Below are positions 26,528 through 37,616 of a DNA stretch of 64,000 bases, one piece after another; position 1 is the stretch's first letter; each line of letters starts with the position of its first letter. The DNA is from Pseudomonas sp. JAI120 (lineage in GTDB: Bacteria > Pseudomonadota > Gammaproteobacteria > Pseudomonadales > Pseudomonadaceae). Location: assembly GCF_014207255.1 (NCBI RefSeq), contig NZ_JACHCZ010000002.1, forward strand, positions 806,001 to 870,000, read 5' to 3'. The notes under the pieces were generated by a model. That model saw only the letters and a program-made list of their open reading frames with translations, did no database searches and was not told the origin of the DNA. A program made the position numbers and the translations under genes.

Positions 26528-26979
26528 AGGATCAAATCACGCAGTTCATCAGGCATGGCGCCCGGTTGTTGAATAGCAGCCAGGTCAGCTGCAGAAACAG
26601 CATCCCAGGCATCTTCGTCCCACAATTGGAACTTGTTCAGTTGGCCGACCAGCATCGCGCGCTTATCCAGCTTGGCGTACTCGCGCAAACGCGGGGGCAC
26701 CAGGAAACGACCACTGCCATCGAGCTCGAGGTCGACGGCATTACCAATCAGCAAACGCTGCAGGCGGCGGTTTTCTTCACGCAATGAAGGCAGGGCACGC
26801 AACTTGGTCTCAATCAACTCCCACTCATCGAGGGGGTAAACACATAAACAAGGGTCAACGGCATCAATGGTGATGATCAACTGCCCGGAACTTCGCGAAA
26901 TCAGCTCGTCACGATACCGGCTCGGCATGGCGAGACGGCCTTTTGCATCGAGACTGATAGCGTTAGCTCCGCGAAACAC
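26524..26979 (-). CDS. mraZ: Transcriptional regulator MraZ
   Basis: 151 residues with two SpoVT/AbrB-type DNA-binding repeats (first [20 protein letters not shown], second around [17 protein letters not shown]). MraZ forms a ring and represses its own dcw operon in E. coli. It is the first gene of the cluster, and a matching three-repeat operator is visible upstream, so autoregulation is likely here too. Confidence 0.97.
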   Translation of the reverse strand: MFRGANAISLDAKGRLAMPSRYRDELISRSSGQLIITIDAVDPCLCVYPLDEWELIETKLRALPSLREENRRLQRLLIGNAVDLELDGSGRFLVPPRLREYAKLDKRAMLVGQLNKFQLWDEDAWDAVSAADLAAIQQPGAMPDELRDLIL

Positions 26980-27020
26980 AGATGCGTTTCTCCAAATTTT
27001 AGCGTTTTACGTTCAAAAAA

Positions 27021-27046
27021 CCCACTTTGTGCCACTTTCCGCCACT
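27021..27046 (-). promoter_or_regulatory. MraZ operator: three 10-base direct repeats
   Basis: On minus, AGTGGC-GGAA, AGTGGC-ACAA, AGTGGG-TTTT repeat with an exact 10-base period. This matches the known MraZ box (TGGGN-like repeats with 5-base spacers). It lies just downstream of the predicted -10 box, so bound MraZ would sit on the transcription start. Confidence 0.8.
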
Positions 27047-27053
27047 TGCGCAC

Positions 27054-27083
27054 ACTATAGGAATGCGCCCACCACACCGTCAA
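27054..27083 (-). promoter_or_regulatory. Predicted sigma-70 promoter of the mraZ/dcw cluster
   Basis: On minus, -35 TTGACG (27078-27083) and -10 TATAGT (27054-27059), spaced 18 bases. It is about 75 bases upstream of the mraZ start. Confidence 0.7.
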
Positions 27084-27334
27084 GGCGCGGATTCAAGGAA
27101 AAGCCTTACAGATCGGAGATTTAGGAGCGTAAAAGGAGGAGAAACCAGAGTTCGGCGGTGTTTTTGGCTCGATAAGCACAAATAGCTCAAAGAGCTACAG
27201 CTCAAAGTTAAAGTAATTTATTAAGAGTAAGATTTTTTTGGTATTACGAAGATGCATCTGCCAATGATTTGGCAGGGAGGGTTTCTTGCGTTACTACCGG
27301 TTTTCTGTCCGAGATTCGCACAGAAGGAAAAAGG
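27084..27334. other. Non-coding stretch between mraZ promoter and rnpB
   Basis: With the promoter region this makes about 355 bases without a gene. It is AT-rich. It holds a perfect 7-base hairpin CTGCCAA-TGA..TTGGCAG at 27258-27275, a smaller one (TAGCTC...GAGCTA) near 27185-27203, and TTCTGT/ACAGAA flanking 27305-27325. No coding frame has a ribosome site. The function is unknown; the hairpins may insulate rnpB from mraZ. Confidence 0.4.
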
Positions 27335-27688
27335 TGGAGAGTCGATCTATAAGCCGGGTTCTGTCTTGAACAGTCATTCGTCTACGATGGCCATCACTGG
27401 ACATCTTTAGCAACCTACCCGGTCCCAGCGCGGGCCACGCCTTGGGACCCTATTTGGTCTTGCTCCAAGTGGGGTTTACCTAGCCACGAACTGTTGCCAG
27501 TCGTGCGGTGCGCTCTTACCGCACCTTTTCACCCTTACCGGCACCGAAATGCTTAGGCGGTTATTTTCTGTGGCACTTTCCGTAGGCTCACGCCCCCCAG
27601 GCATTACCTGGCACTTCGCCCTATGGAGCCCGGACTTTCCTCCCCCCCCTAATTTTCATAGAGGGCAGCGACTGTCCAATCGACTCTC
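27335..27688 (-). ncRNA. rnpB: RNase P RNA (bacterial class A)
   Basis: The catalytic RNA that trims tRNA 5' leaders. On minus the 5' end AGAGTCGATTGGACAGTCGC pairs with the 3' end ATCGACTCTCC (helix P1). The conserved GAGGAAAGTCCGGGCTCC, AGGGTGAAAAGGTGCGGTAAG and the 3' segment AGACAGAACCCGGCTTAT are all present. Length is about 354 bases, as expected. The 3' end is followed by TTTTT on minus. A run of eight G lies in the 5' part (27642-27649 on plus as C). Ends are accurate to a few bases. Confidence 0.97.
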
Positions 27689-27696
27689 CGCCGCGC

Positions 27697-27725
27697 AGGT
27701 TAACGGCACGGCGGCCTCAGGACAA
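27697..27725 (-). promoter_or_regulatory. Predicted rnpB promoter
   Basis: On minus, -35 TTGTCC (27720-27725), 17-base spacer, -10 TAACCT (27697-27702); the RNA would start about 7 bases later, matching the rnpB 5' end. The GC-rich discriminator suggests growth-rate control. Confidence 0.6.
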
Positions 27726-27783
27726 GTATTAAAAGTGCAGCATTGCCATCACGTTCGGACGGAATACCGGTTTAACCCCGGAA

Positions 27784-28656
27784 CTATTCGGCTTTCTGTT
27801 TATCCAGCGCAACTTGATACAGCACATTCTTGCGTACACCGGTAATTTCCGCCGCCAACGCCGCCGCGCGCTTGAGGGGCATCTCCTTGAGCAACAGGTC
27901 GAGGACACGCATGGCCTCGCTGCCGACTGCGTCTTCCGCCTCCGGTGCTGTCCAGCCTGCCACCAGCACCACGCACTCTCCACGCTGCTGATTGCTGTCG
28001 CCTTCGACAAACGCGCGCAGTTCTTCCAGCGGCAAGCCCTTGAGGGTTTCGAACGTCTTGGTCAGTTCACGCGCCAGCAACGCAAGACGCTCGCCACCAA
28101 ACACCAGCTCCATGTCCTGCAGGCATTCGAGGATACGGTGCGGGGCTTCGTAGAAGATCAGGGTGCGCGGTTCTTCCTTTACCGCCTGGAGACGGGCACG
28201 GCGCCCCACCGCCTTGGCCGGCAGGAAACCTTCGAAGATAAAGCGATCCGAGGGCAGGCCCGCCGCCGACAACGCCGCTATCAGCGCGCACGCCCCGGGA
28301 ACAGGTACTACATTGATACCTGCGGCCCGCGCCTGGCGAACCAGGTGATAGCCCGGATCGGAGATCAGCGGCGTCCCCGCATCGGAGATCAGTGCGACAT
28401 CGTCACCGGCCAACAGGCGGACAATAAAGCGGCTGCCTTCTTCGCGCTCATTGTGTTCGTGGCAGGCCGCCAGTGGTGTGCTGATACCAAAATGCTGCAT
28501 CAAGCGCTGGGAGTGCCGGGTGTCTTCGGCCGCGATCAATTTAACCTCGCGCAACACTTTCAGTGCTCGGGCACTGATGTCGTCCAGGTTGCCAATGGGC
28601 GTCGCCACGACAAAAAGCGAGCCTGCAGTGGAATTCAAAGGACCTGGAGCAGTCAA
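27784..28656 (-). CDS. rsmI: 16S rRNA (cytidine-1402-2'-O)-methyltransferase
   Basis: About 290 residues. It adds the 2'-O-methyl group to C1402, the same nucleotide modified by RsmH encoded nearby. Motifs: LFVVATPIGNLDDIS, LIAAEDTRHSQRLM, ALISDAGTPLISDPGY and FYEAPHR, typical of the tetrapyrrole-methylase fold. The start is taken as TTG 28656, which has GAGGTG about 6 bases upstream and begins just before the conserved region; the frame stays open further upstream, so the start is not certain. It is divergent from lpoA. Confidence 0.93.
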   Translation of the reverse strand: MTAPGPLNSTAGSLFVVATPIGNLDDISARALKVLREVKLIAAEDTRHSQRLMQHFGISTPLAACHEHNEREEGSRFIVRLLAGDDVALISDAGTPLISDPGYHLVRQARAAGINVVPVPGACALIAALSAAGLPSDRFIFEGFLPAKAVGRRARLQAVKEEPRTLIFYEAPHRILECLQDMELVFGGERLALLARELTKTFETLKGLPLEELRAFVEGDSNQQRGECVVLVAGWTAPEAEDAVGSEAMRVLDLLLKEMPLKRAAALAAEITGVRKNVLYQVALDKQKAE

Positions 28657-28865
28657 AGCGCACACCTCGATGGTTGGCAAAAGCCATATTGTAGCGCGTA
28701 GGCGCCTTGAAAATATGCCATCACGGCCGATGCCTTTTCTGCCATCAATTGCCAACAGCAACATTTGCACGACCTAAATCAAAGGTTTCACGCCAGTAAC
28801 ATCGCGCCTGGGCCAGTGCTTGGGTACAATTCCACGCTAATTTGATCGGTATCAGGAACACTTAC

Positions 28866-30676
28866 ATGATCGCTTGCCTGCGGCTGCTCTCCGCCCTCTG
28901 CCTCGCTGCCTTACTGGCCGCTTGCGCCAGCTCGCCCTCGTCCAGCCTTGGCGACCTTCCACGGACCCCGGACGCCAGTATCGAGCAACTGCTCGAACAG
29001 GCCACCACCGCCAAGACACCAGAAAAGGCCGCATTGCTGCGCCTGAGTGCGGCAGACATGGCCTACCGCCAGAACAACCCCGGCCGCTCGTCGCAGATTC
29101 TTGCGCAAGTGTCCCTGGATGTCCTCAAGCCAGCCGCGCAAGTCTTTGCCAGCACCCTGGCCGCCGAATTGGCCATGACGCGCAACCAGCCCAAGGCCGC
29201 GTTGACCGCCTTGAACCATCCGAGCCTGCAAAGCCTGAAGGAGCTGCCGACCGAACAGCAGATCCGCACCGGCACCGTGCACGCCCGCGCTTATGAAGCC
29301 GATGGCCAGACCCTGGCCGCTGCTCGCGAGCGCGTTGCCATGGCGTCACTGCTCAGCGGCGATGCCGCCAAAAGCAATCACGACGCCATCTGGACCTTGA
29401 TTGCCGCACTGCCTGCAGAACAACTGCAAGCCAGCGGCAACCCGACCCTGGACGGCTGGATCACCCTGGCCCAGGCGGTCAAGGGCGCCGGTACGCTCGA
29501 GCAACAACAGGCCGCTATCGACACCTGGCGCGCACAGAACCCAGGCCACCCGGCTGCCGTGCAACTGCCAACCCCGCTGACCAAGCTCAAGGAGCTGGCC
29601 AGCCAGCCCTTAAACAAGATCGCCCTGCTACTGCCGCAGGAAGGCCCACTGGCCTCCGTCGGCAAGGCGCTGCGCGAAGGCTTCATGGCGGCGCACTACC
29701 AGGCTGAACAAGCCGGGCAGAAGCCACCGGCCATCGAGTTCTATGACAGTTCGCGCCTGACCTCCATCGACGACTTCTACGCCAAGGCCCAGGCCGCCGG
29801 CGTGCAACTGGTGGTCGGCCCGCTGGAGAAGCCGCTGGTCAAACAACTCAGTGCGCGCCCTCAATTGCCGATCACCACCCTCGCGCTGAACTACAGCGAA
29901 ACCGACCAGAGCCCACCGCAACTGTTCCAGTTCGGCCTGGCCGCTGAAGACGAAGCCCGCGAAGTGTCGCGCCGCGCCCGTGCCGATGGCCTGCATCGCG
30001 CTGCTGCCATGGTGCCCCGTGGCGAATGGGGCGAGCGTGTCTACAAGGCCTTCCGCCAGGATTGGGAAGCCAACGGTGGCACGGTTGTCGGTGTTGAGTA
30101 TGTCGACCAGCCGGTCGCCCTCGCCCAGCAAATCGCCGACCTGTTCCAACTGCGTAAAAGCGAAGGTCGCGCCAAGAGCCTGCAAAGCACAGTGGGCACA
30201 GACGTAGCGGCACAGCCGTCACGTCGCCAGGACATCGAGTTCATCTTCCTGGCCGTTACCCCGCAGTTGGCCCAGCAGATCAAGCCGACCCTGAACTTCC
30301 AGTACGCCGGTGATGTGCCGGTGTACGCCACGTCCCATGTGTTCAGCGCCAGCGGCGACAAGAACCAGTACCTGGACATGACCAACGTGATGTTCTGCGA
30401 AACCCCTTGGCTGCTCAACACCACCGACCCGCTGCGCAACCAGGTTGCCGCACAATGGCCGCAAGCCAATGGCAGCCTTGGCCGCCTGTATGCGATGGGC
30501 GTCGACGCCTACCGCCTGGCACCGCGCCTGGGCCAGTTGAAGGCGCTGCCGGATACACGGGTTGACGGTCTCTCGGGCAACCTGGGCATCAGCACCAACC
30601 AGCGCGTCGATCGCCAGATGCCATGGGCGAAGTTCGTCGGTGGCGAGATCCAACGCCTGCCGGACACCCCGCGCTG

Positions 30677-30677
<1 letters not shown>
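28866..30677 (+). CDS. lpoA: Penicillin-binding protein activator LpoA (lipoprotein)
   Basis: 603 residues. An outer-membrane lipoprotein with lipobox LLAAC at C20, an N-terminal helical TPR-like half (about 30-240) and a C-terminal domain of the periplasmic-binding type (from about 250, IALLLPQEGPLASVGKAL). In E. coli LpoA reaches through the wall to activate PBP1A. ATG 28866 has AGGAAC upstream and starts the signal peptide directly. It overlaps yraN by one base. Confidence 0.92.
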
Positions 30678-32312
<1,635 letters not shown>

Positions 32313-32327
32313 TGTAAGCGGCAGCTA

Positions 32328-32368
32328 TAAAAAAGGGCGCCATGCATTCACTGCATGGCGCCCTTTTT
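32328..32368. terminator. Bidirectional terminator
   Basis: A long perfect hairpin AAAAAGGGCGCCATGCA / TGCATGGCGCCCTTTTT between the convergent dolP and OmpA-type lipoprotein genes. A and T runs at the ends allow use on both strands. Confidence 0.92.
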
Positions 32369-32380
32369 AGTGAGCAGCGT

Positions 32381-33154
32381 TTATTGGTACTGCTGGTACG
32401 GGTTGCCCTGGAACTGGTTGTTCTGCTGCGGCACTTGTTGCTGCGCGCCAGGTTGGCCGTACTGCTGGCCCGGGATCGGACCGAGGTTCACTTCTACCCG
32501 ACGGTTCTGGGCACGGCCATTGACGTCGGCGTTGCTGGCAATCGGGTTATCCGGGCCGGCACCGCGTGCGCTGAGGTTCGCACCGTTGACGCCTTGGGAA
32601 GTCAGGTAGTTGGCCACGCTCTGGGCACGGCGCTGGGACAGGTCCATATTCAGTTGGCGGCTGCCGGTGCTATCGGTGTAACCCACGATCTGGATGGTGT
32701 TCTGGTTGAACTGCTTGAGGGAGTTGGCCAAGTTGTTCAGCGGCTGGTAAAAGCTGCTGGAGATCGCGTCCGAGTTGGTGGCGAAGGTGATGTTACCCGG
32801 CATGATCAGCTTGATCTGGTCGCCCTGGCGCTGAACTTCAACCCCGGTATTGGCCATGCTTTCGCGCAGTTTCTTTTCCTGCTGGTCGGCGTAGTAGCCA
32901 TAGCCCGCGGCGCCGGCACCCGCAACCACTGCACCAATGAGCGCGCCCTTGCCACGGTTGTTATGGTCGATGGCAGCCCCCGCCAATGCACCGGCCAGGG
33001 CACCCAGGCCACCATACTTGGCGGTCTTGCTCATACCGCTGGATTCATTATTCGCCTGTCCCTGGCTGCTGCCGTCATAAGGATTAGGTGAAGCGCAGCC
33101 GGACAACAAGGCTACGGCGGTAGCGACAACAAGCAGACGACGCGGAGTGAACAT
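32381..33154 (-). CDS. OmpA-family lipoprotein (YiaD/PA0833-like)
   Basis: 257 residues. Lipobox LLSGC with C20, a glycine-zipper segment (GGLGALAGALAGAAIDH, about 44-62; a second glycine-rich stretch to about 85), then a C-terminal OmpA domain that binds peptidoglycan (IQIVGYTDSTGSRQLNMDLS, SARGAGPDNPIASN...NRRVEV). It ends in a Gln/Pro/Asn-rich tail of about 30 residues. It probably links outer membrane and wall. Start 33154 has GGAGCTCC upstream. It is a single gene with a strong terminator. Confidence 0.9.
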   Translation of the reverse strand: MFTPRRLLVVATAVALLSGCASPNPYDGSSQGQANNESSGMSKTAKYGGLGALAGALAGAAIDHNNRGKGALIGAVVAGAGAAGYGYYADQQEKKLRESMANTGVEVQRQGDQIKLIMPGNITFATNSDAISSSFYQPLNNLANSLKQFNQNTIQIVGYTDSTGSRQLNMDLSQRRAQSVANYLTSQGVNGANLSARGAGPDNPIASNADVNGRAQNRRVEVNLGPIPGQQYGQPGAQQQVPQQNNQFQGNPYQQYQ

Positions 33155-33369
33155 GAAGGGAGCTCCTACTTTTTGCATTCTGTGGTGCAAAGGACATTGG
33201 CAATGGACCCGTGCCGAGTTTGGAACGCGACAAACGGTAAAAATTCCGTGTACACGCCCCGACCTGTAACAAAACGTTCGGGACTTGCGTTGCTACAGAA
33301 ACCGTAGCAGACACATGCTGAACGCGGCCTGTGTTTTTGCTACAGCGGATTGCCGTTTGAACCATTGCT

Positions 33370-34014
33370 TCACGCCCGCACAAACGGGTTCTCACGCATC
33401 TCGTCACCCAGGCGCGTGTCCGGGCCATGCCCGGTCACCACCGTCGCGCCCTCATCCAGCGTGTAGAGCCGTTGCTTGATCGAACGCACGATCGTCGCCT
33501 GGTCCCCGCCCCACAAATCCGTACGCCCTACCCCGCGCCGAAACAGCGTGTCCCCGGCAATCAGCAGTTGGGCATCGGCAAACCAGAAGCTCATCGAGCC
33601 TGGCGTATGCCCCGGTGTATGCAGCGCCACACCGCACCCACAGGCCAACTCTTCATCATCGGCCAGCCAGCGATCCGGCGACGGCACCGGAGTGTAGGGC
33701 ACACCAAACATCTGGCACTGCATCTCCAGGTTGTCCCAGAGAAACTGGTCTTCCTTGTGCAGGTGCAGGGTGGCACCGGTCTTCTCCTTCAATTGCCCCG
33801 AGGCCAGGAAGTGATCGAGATGGGCATGGGTGTGGATGATGCTCACCACTTTCAGGCCCAGTGCATCGAGACGTGCCAGGATCAATTCATGATTGCCACC
33901 CGGGTCGACCACGATGGCCTTTTTGGTGATGGGGTCGCCAATGATCGTGCAGTTGCACTGCAACGGGCCGACCGGAAAGGTTTCGCGGATCAACGCGGCT
34001 TTTTCAATGTTCAT
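33370..34014 (-). CDS. MBL-fold metallo-hydrolase (GloB-like)
   Basis: 214 residues. It carries the metallo-beta-lactamase metal motif HTHAHLDH (HxHxDH) and later CGVALHTPGHTPGSMSFW and AGDTLFRRGVGRTDLWGG, as in hydroxyacylglutathione hydrolase-like enzymes. It likely hydrolyses a thioester such as S-lactoylglutathione, but it is shorter than GloB and the substrate is not proven. Start 34014 (MNIEKAALI) is chosen because the long upstream frame has no domain. Confidence 0.85.
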   Translation of the reverse strand: MNIEKAALIRETFPVGPLQCNCTIIGDPITKKAIVVDPGGNHELILARLDALGLKVVSIIHTHAHLDHFLASGQLKEKTGATLHLHKEDQFLWDNLEMQCQMFGVPYTPVPSPDRWLADDEELACGCGVALHTPGHTPGSMSFWFADAQLLIAGDTLFRRGVGRTDLWGGDQATIVRSIKQRLYTLDEGATVVTGHGPDTRLGDEMRENPFVRA

Positions 34015-34158
34015 CGGTGCTCCTGCGGGCTCTATGGCATATTCCGCACAGTATGGTTGACGAGGTGCCAGACCTGAAGAGCAGCGACTGCTAAGCTTGC
34101 CCACACCATCGAAAAACAACCCAGCCCCCCGCCACTGTGCCGCGTTGGAGCGATCTCC

Positions 34159-34749
34159 ATGGCGAATCAACTGATCATCTGCGAGCACTGCGACTGTGTT
34201 TACGAAAAAGTCACGCTCGCCAGACATCAAAAAGCCCACTGCATACGGTGCGCTGGCGTACTCCAGCGCTACAACGGCCTGTCGGTGCAACAGCGCCTCG
34301 CCCTGACGCTGACGGCTGCGGTGCTGTGGACTTTCGCCAATTTCTATCCCGTGATGAGTATCAGCCTGCAAGGCCTGAAAAGCAGCGCCACGTTATGGGA
34401 TTCGGTAGTAGCGCTGAGCCTGGGGCCGATCACCTTTATCGCGCTGGTGGCGGCCATTTCCATCATCATCGCGCCCGTGTTCCAGTTGCTGCTATTGACG
34501 TGGGTCTTGAGTTTCGCCCTCGCGGGCAAGCGCTCACCGGCGTTCCGGCTGTGCATGCGTTGGCTGGAGGCGCTCCGGCCCTGGAGCATGCTGGAGGTGT
34601 GCCTGCTCGGGGCAATGGTGGCGGTGTTCAAGCTGGCCGGCATGCTTGATGTGATACCCGGCACCGGCCTGTTTGCCCTGGCCGTGCTCAGCCTGTTGCT
34701 GATCCGCATTGCCGGACGTGATGTGCGCGACCTATGGGACACCGTATGA
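34159..34749 (+). CDS. Paraquat-inducible protein A, first half (PqiA-like)
   Basis: 196 residues. Two CxxC pairs at the N terminus (CEHC, CIRC) suggest a zinc ribbon, followed by about four membrane helices (starting near LTLTAAVLWTFANFYPVM). In E. coli PqiA is one protein of about 417 residues with two such halves; here the halves are separate genes. The family supports the MCE protein PqiB in moving lipid between the membranes. A GGAG lies 8 bases upstream of the start. It overlaps the next gene as ATGA. Confidence 0.88.
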   Translation: MANQLIICEHCDCVYEKVTLARHQKAHCIRCAGVLQRYNGLSVQQRLALTLTAAVLWTFANFYPVMSISLQGLKSSATLWDSVVALSLGPITFIALVAAISIIIAPVFQLLLLTWVLSFALAGKRSPAFRLCMRWLEALRPWSMLEVCLLGAMVAVFKLAGMLDVIPGTGLFALAVLSLLLIRIAGRDVRDLWDTV

Positions 34750-35390
34750 ACACACCACCGACGGCCAGTGAGCTCGATCTGTGCCTCTGTCACAGCTGCG
34801 GATTGTCCTGCGACATGCGCGCCGGGCCGACCGAATGCGAACGCTGCGGTGCGCCCTTGCACCGGCGCAAGGTCAGTTCCCTGACACGCACCTGGGCCTA
34901 CATGCTCACCGCGCTGGCGTTCTATGTGCCGGCCAACCTCCTGCCGGTGATGAACACCACCATGCTCGGCTCAGGGGCGGACAGCACCATCATGAGCGGG
35001 GTCCTGGAGTTCTGGCAGCATGGCGCGTGGGACATTGCGCTGATTATTTTCATCGCCAGCATCGCTGTGCCCGGCATCAAGTTTGTGTCCCTGACCCTGC
35101 TGCTGGTCACCGTGCAGCGCAATAGCCTTTGGGCACGCAAGGAACGTTCGAAGCTGTTCCGCTTCGTCGAACTGATTGGTTACTGGTCCATGCTGGATGT
35201 CATCGTGGTTGCGCTGGTGGCCGCACTGGTGAAGTTCCAGGCCCTGGGCACCATCGAGCCGCGCCTGGGCATCCTGTTTTTCGGCCTGGTGGTGGTGTTT
35301 ACCATGCTGGCCGCCATGAGCTTCGATCCGAGGCTGATCTGGGAAAACCCGCACAACAAGGAGACCTCGGATGACGTCACATCCCACTGA
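34746..35390 (+). CDS. pqiA: Paraquat-inducible protein A, second half (PqiA-like)
   Basis: 214 residues. An N-terminal zinc-ribbon-like segment (CHSCGLSC...CERCGAPL) and four membrane helices (first near AYMLTALAFYVPANLLPVMNT). The motif PVMNT/PVM near the first helix recurs in both halves, so the pair looks like a split or unfused PqiA. It overlaps the upstream gene by 4 bases and pqiB by 20 bases, so all are co-translated. Confidence 0.88.
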   Translation: MNTPPTASELDLCLCHSCGLSCDMRAGPTECERCGAPLHRRKVSSLTRTWAYMLTALAFYVPANLLPVMNTTMLGSGADSTIMSGVLEFWQHGAWDIALIIFIASIAVPGIKFVSLTLLLVTVQRNSLWARKERSKLFRFVELIGYWSMLDVIVVALVAALVKFQALGTIEPRLGILFFGLVVVFTMLAAMSFDPRLIWENPHNKETSDDVTSH

Positions 35391-37026
35391 CACCCCCCAA
35401 GCCCCAGGGTCACCTGCGATCAAGACACGGCGCTTCAGCGTTTCGCTGGTGTGGATCGTGCCGATCGTCGCGGTGCTGGTGGGGATTTCGCTGGTGGTAC
35501 ACAGCGTCCTCCAGCAGGGCCCGACCATCACCCTCAATTTCAAGACCGGCAGCGGTTTGACCGCGAATAAAACCGAGGTCAAGTACCGCAACGTGGTGAT
35601 CGGCCAAGTGACCGACGTCGCCTTGAGTGACGACCAGAAAAGCGTCAACGCCACCGTTCAACTGGCCAAGCAGGCCGAAAGCTTCACCCGCGCCGACTCG
35701 CAGTTCTGGGTGGTGCGCCCGCGTATCGGCGCCGGCGGTGTATCCGGCATCGACACCCTGCTCTCCGGCGACTACATCGGTGCCGACATAGGCCAATCGG
35801 AGACACGTGCCAAGCAGTTCAAAGGCCTGGAAAACCCGCCGCCCATCACCTACGGCGAACCGGGCAAGCGTTTCACGCTGCACACGCAGACCCTTGGTTC
35901 GCTGGATATCGGCTCACCGGTGTACTACCGCAAAATCGAGGTCGGCCAGGTGGTGGCCTACGAGCTGGATGCCGAAGGCAAGGGTGTCAATGTCGAGGTG
36001 TTCGTGCATGCGCCCAATGATGCCTATGTCACCGAAAACACGCGTTTCTGGAATGCCAGCGGGGTTGACCTGAGCGTGGGCGCCAATGGCTTTGCGCTGA
36101 AGACCGAATCGCTCTCGTCCATGCTGGTCGGTGGCATCGCCTTTCGGGCGCCGCCGTACAGCCCGAACGACAAACCGGCCGACGAAGCACGTACCTTTGA
36201 GCTCTTCGACGATCAAGACAGCGCCCTCGCCCCACCCAGCGGCGAGGGCCAATACATGGTCCTGCGATTCGACCAGGCTTTGCGCGGGCTCAAGGTCGGT
36301 GCGCCAGTGGAATTCCTCGGTGTCGAGTTTGGCAAAGTGGTGTCGATCAACCTGGACTTCGATGCCAATAAACGCAGCTTCCCACTCAACGTCGGCATCG
36401 TGATCTATCCACAGTTGCTCGGGCAGGCCCACACCAAGCTGCTCAAGGTCATGAACCATAATCCCAACGACGAGGCCGCCGGCGTACGGCTGATCGGTTC
36501 GTTCATCGAAAATGGCCTGCGCGCCCAGGCGCGCAGTGGCAACTTGCTGACCGGCCAGTTATACATCGCGCTGGACTTCTACCCGAAAGCCGAGAAGGTC
36601 AAATTTGACCCCAGCCTGCGCCCAGTCAGCATTCCAACCATTCCCGGCAACCTGGAGCAGTTGCAGGAAAAACTCGAGAGCATCGTCAACAAGATCAACC
36701 AACTGCCGATCGAACGCATTGCCGGCAACCTCGACAGCAACCTGGTCGAGCTGCGCAAAGGCCTGACCCAATTCAACGCCAAAACCCTGCCCGGCGTTCA
36801 GAACACCCTGGCTGACGTGAGCAAGACGCTGCAATCGGCCAGCTCGACCCTGGCCGAGGATTCACCGCAGCGCGAGCAGCTGACCCAGACCCTGGATGAA
36901 CTGGGCCGTATGTCGCGCTCGCTGCGCGAACTGTCGGACTACCTGGGCCGTCACCCGGAATCGCTGATACGCGGTCGCCCCGACAACGCCGCGCCCCTGG
37001 ACCTGCAAGGACCTCCGCGCAAATGA
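35371..37026 (+). CDS. pqiB: MCE-domain intermembrane transport protein PqiB
   Basis: 551 residues, close to E. coli PqiB. One N-terminal helix (about 23-45), then three MCE domains (starting at about 48, 160 and 290, each with the pattern GxxV...YRxxxIGQV or GAPVEFLGVEFGKV), then a C-terminal coiled-coil region (about 430-540). PqiB hexamers form a periplasmic tunnel for lipid between inner and outer membranes. It overlaps both neighbours. Confidence 0.94.
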   Translation: MTSHPTDTPQAPGSPAIKTRRFSVSLVWIVPIVAVLVGISLVVHSVLQQGPTITLNFKTGSGLTANKTEVKYRNVVIGQVTDVALSDDQKSVNATVQLAKQAESFTRADSQFWVVRPRIGAGGVSGIDTLLSGDYIGADIGQSETRAKQFKGLENPPPITYGEPGKRFTLHTQTLGSLDIGSPVYYRKIEVGQVVAYELDAEGKGVNVEVFVHAPNDAYVTENTRFWNASGVDLSVGANGFALKTESLSSMLVGGIAFRAPPYSPNDKPADEARTFELFDDQDSALAPPSGEGQYMVLRFDQALRGLKVGAPVEFLGVEFGKVVSINLDFDANKRSFPLNVGIVIYPQLLGQAHTKLLKVMNHNPNDEAAGVRLIGSFIENGLRAQARSGNLLTGQLYIALDFYPKAEKVKFDPSLRPVSIPTIPGNLEQLQEKLESIVNKINQLPIERIAGNLDSNLVELRKGLTQFNAKTLPGVQNTLADVSKTLQSASSTLAEDSPQREQLTQTLDELGRMSRSLRELSDYLGRHPESLIRGRPDNAAPLDLQGPPRK

Positions 37027-37043
37027 CCCCTGGAGCAAGCGCC

Positions 37044-37604
37044 ATGACGTTTCCGTTGAAAATCACCTTGATCGGCATGTTCATGTTGCTGGCGGCGTGC
37101 AGCAGTACTCCGATTACCTTTCATACGCTGACCCCGGCGCACTGGAATACGGCCACTGGAGCCGACGCAGGCACCCTCCGGATTGAAAGCATCACCGTTC
37201 CACCCCAGGTCGACCGACCGCAGATTGTGATCCGCCAGGGCGACAGTGGCGTGGCGATCCTGGAAACCCAGTGGTGGGCCGCGAGCCTCGCGGATGAGTT
37301 GAGGAGTGCGCTGGTGGACCAACTGGCCAACAGCAAACCTCGGCAATCGATGTTGCTGCGTCTTGAAGTACAGCGCTTTGACTCCGTACCCGGCCAGTAC
37401 GCGCTGCTCGACGTCAAATGGCGCCTACGCCCGGCCGGCGGCACCGAGCGCCCGCCGCTGACCTGCCGGACCACATTGCAGTCGCCCGCCGGGCCGAGCA
37501 TCGATGACGTGGTGCTCGCCCATCAAAACAATATCAAGCGCTTTGCCGCTCAGGTCAGGCAGGCGGTCGACAGGTCAGCCGGCCAGTGCCCGACGGCACC
37601 GTAA
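37044..37604 (+). CDS. pqiC: Lipoprotein PqiC (ABC-type transport auxiliary)
   Basis: About 186 residues. Lipobox LLAAC with cysteine near residue 18 from ATG 37044, and a DUF330-type domain after it (FHTLTPAHW...VPPQVDRPQIVIRQG). PqiC is the outer-membrane partner of PqiB. An earlier ATG at 37023 overlaps the pqiB stop as ATGA; ATG 37044 is preferred because GGAG lies 9 bases upstream and the signal peptide begins there. It ends the operon, convergent with the LuxR gene. Confidence 0.87.
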   Translation: MTFPLKITLIGMFMLLAACSSTPITFHTLTPAHWNTATGADAGTLRIESITVPPQVDRPQIVIRQGDSGVAILETQWWAASLADELRSALVDQLANSKPRQSMLLRLEVQRFDSVPGQYALLDVKWRLRPAGGTERPPLTCRTTLQSPAGPSIDDVVLAHQNNIKRFAAQVRQAVDRSAGQCPTAP

Positions 37605-37616
37605 ACCGCCCAGCAC

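Noticed and set aside
27549..27845. 98-codon frame across rnpB
   Set aside because: It covers RNase P RNA, whose secondary-structure elements explain the sequence.
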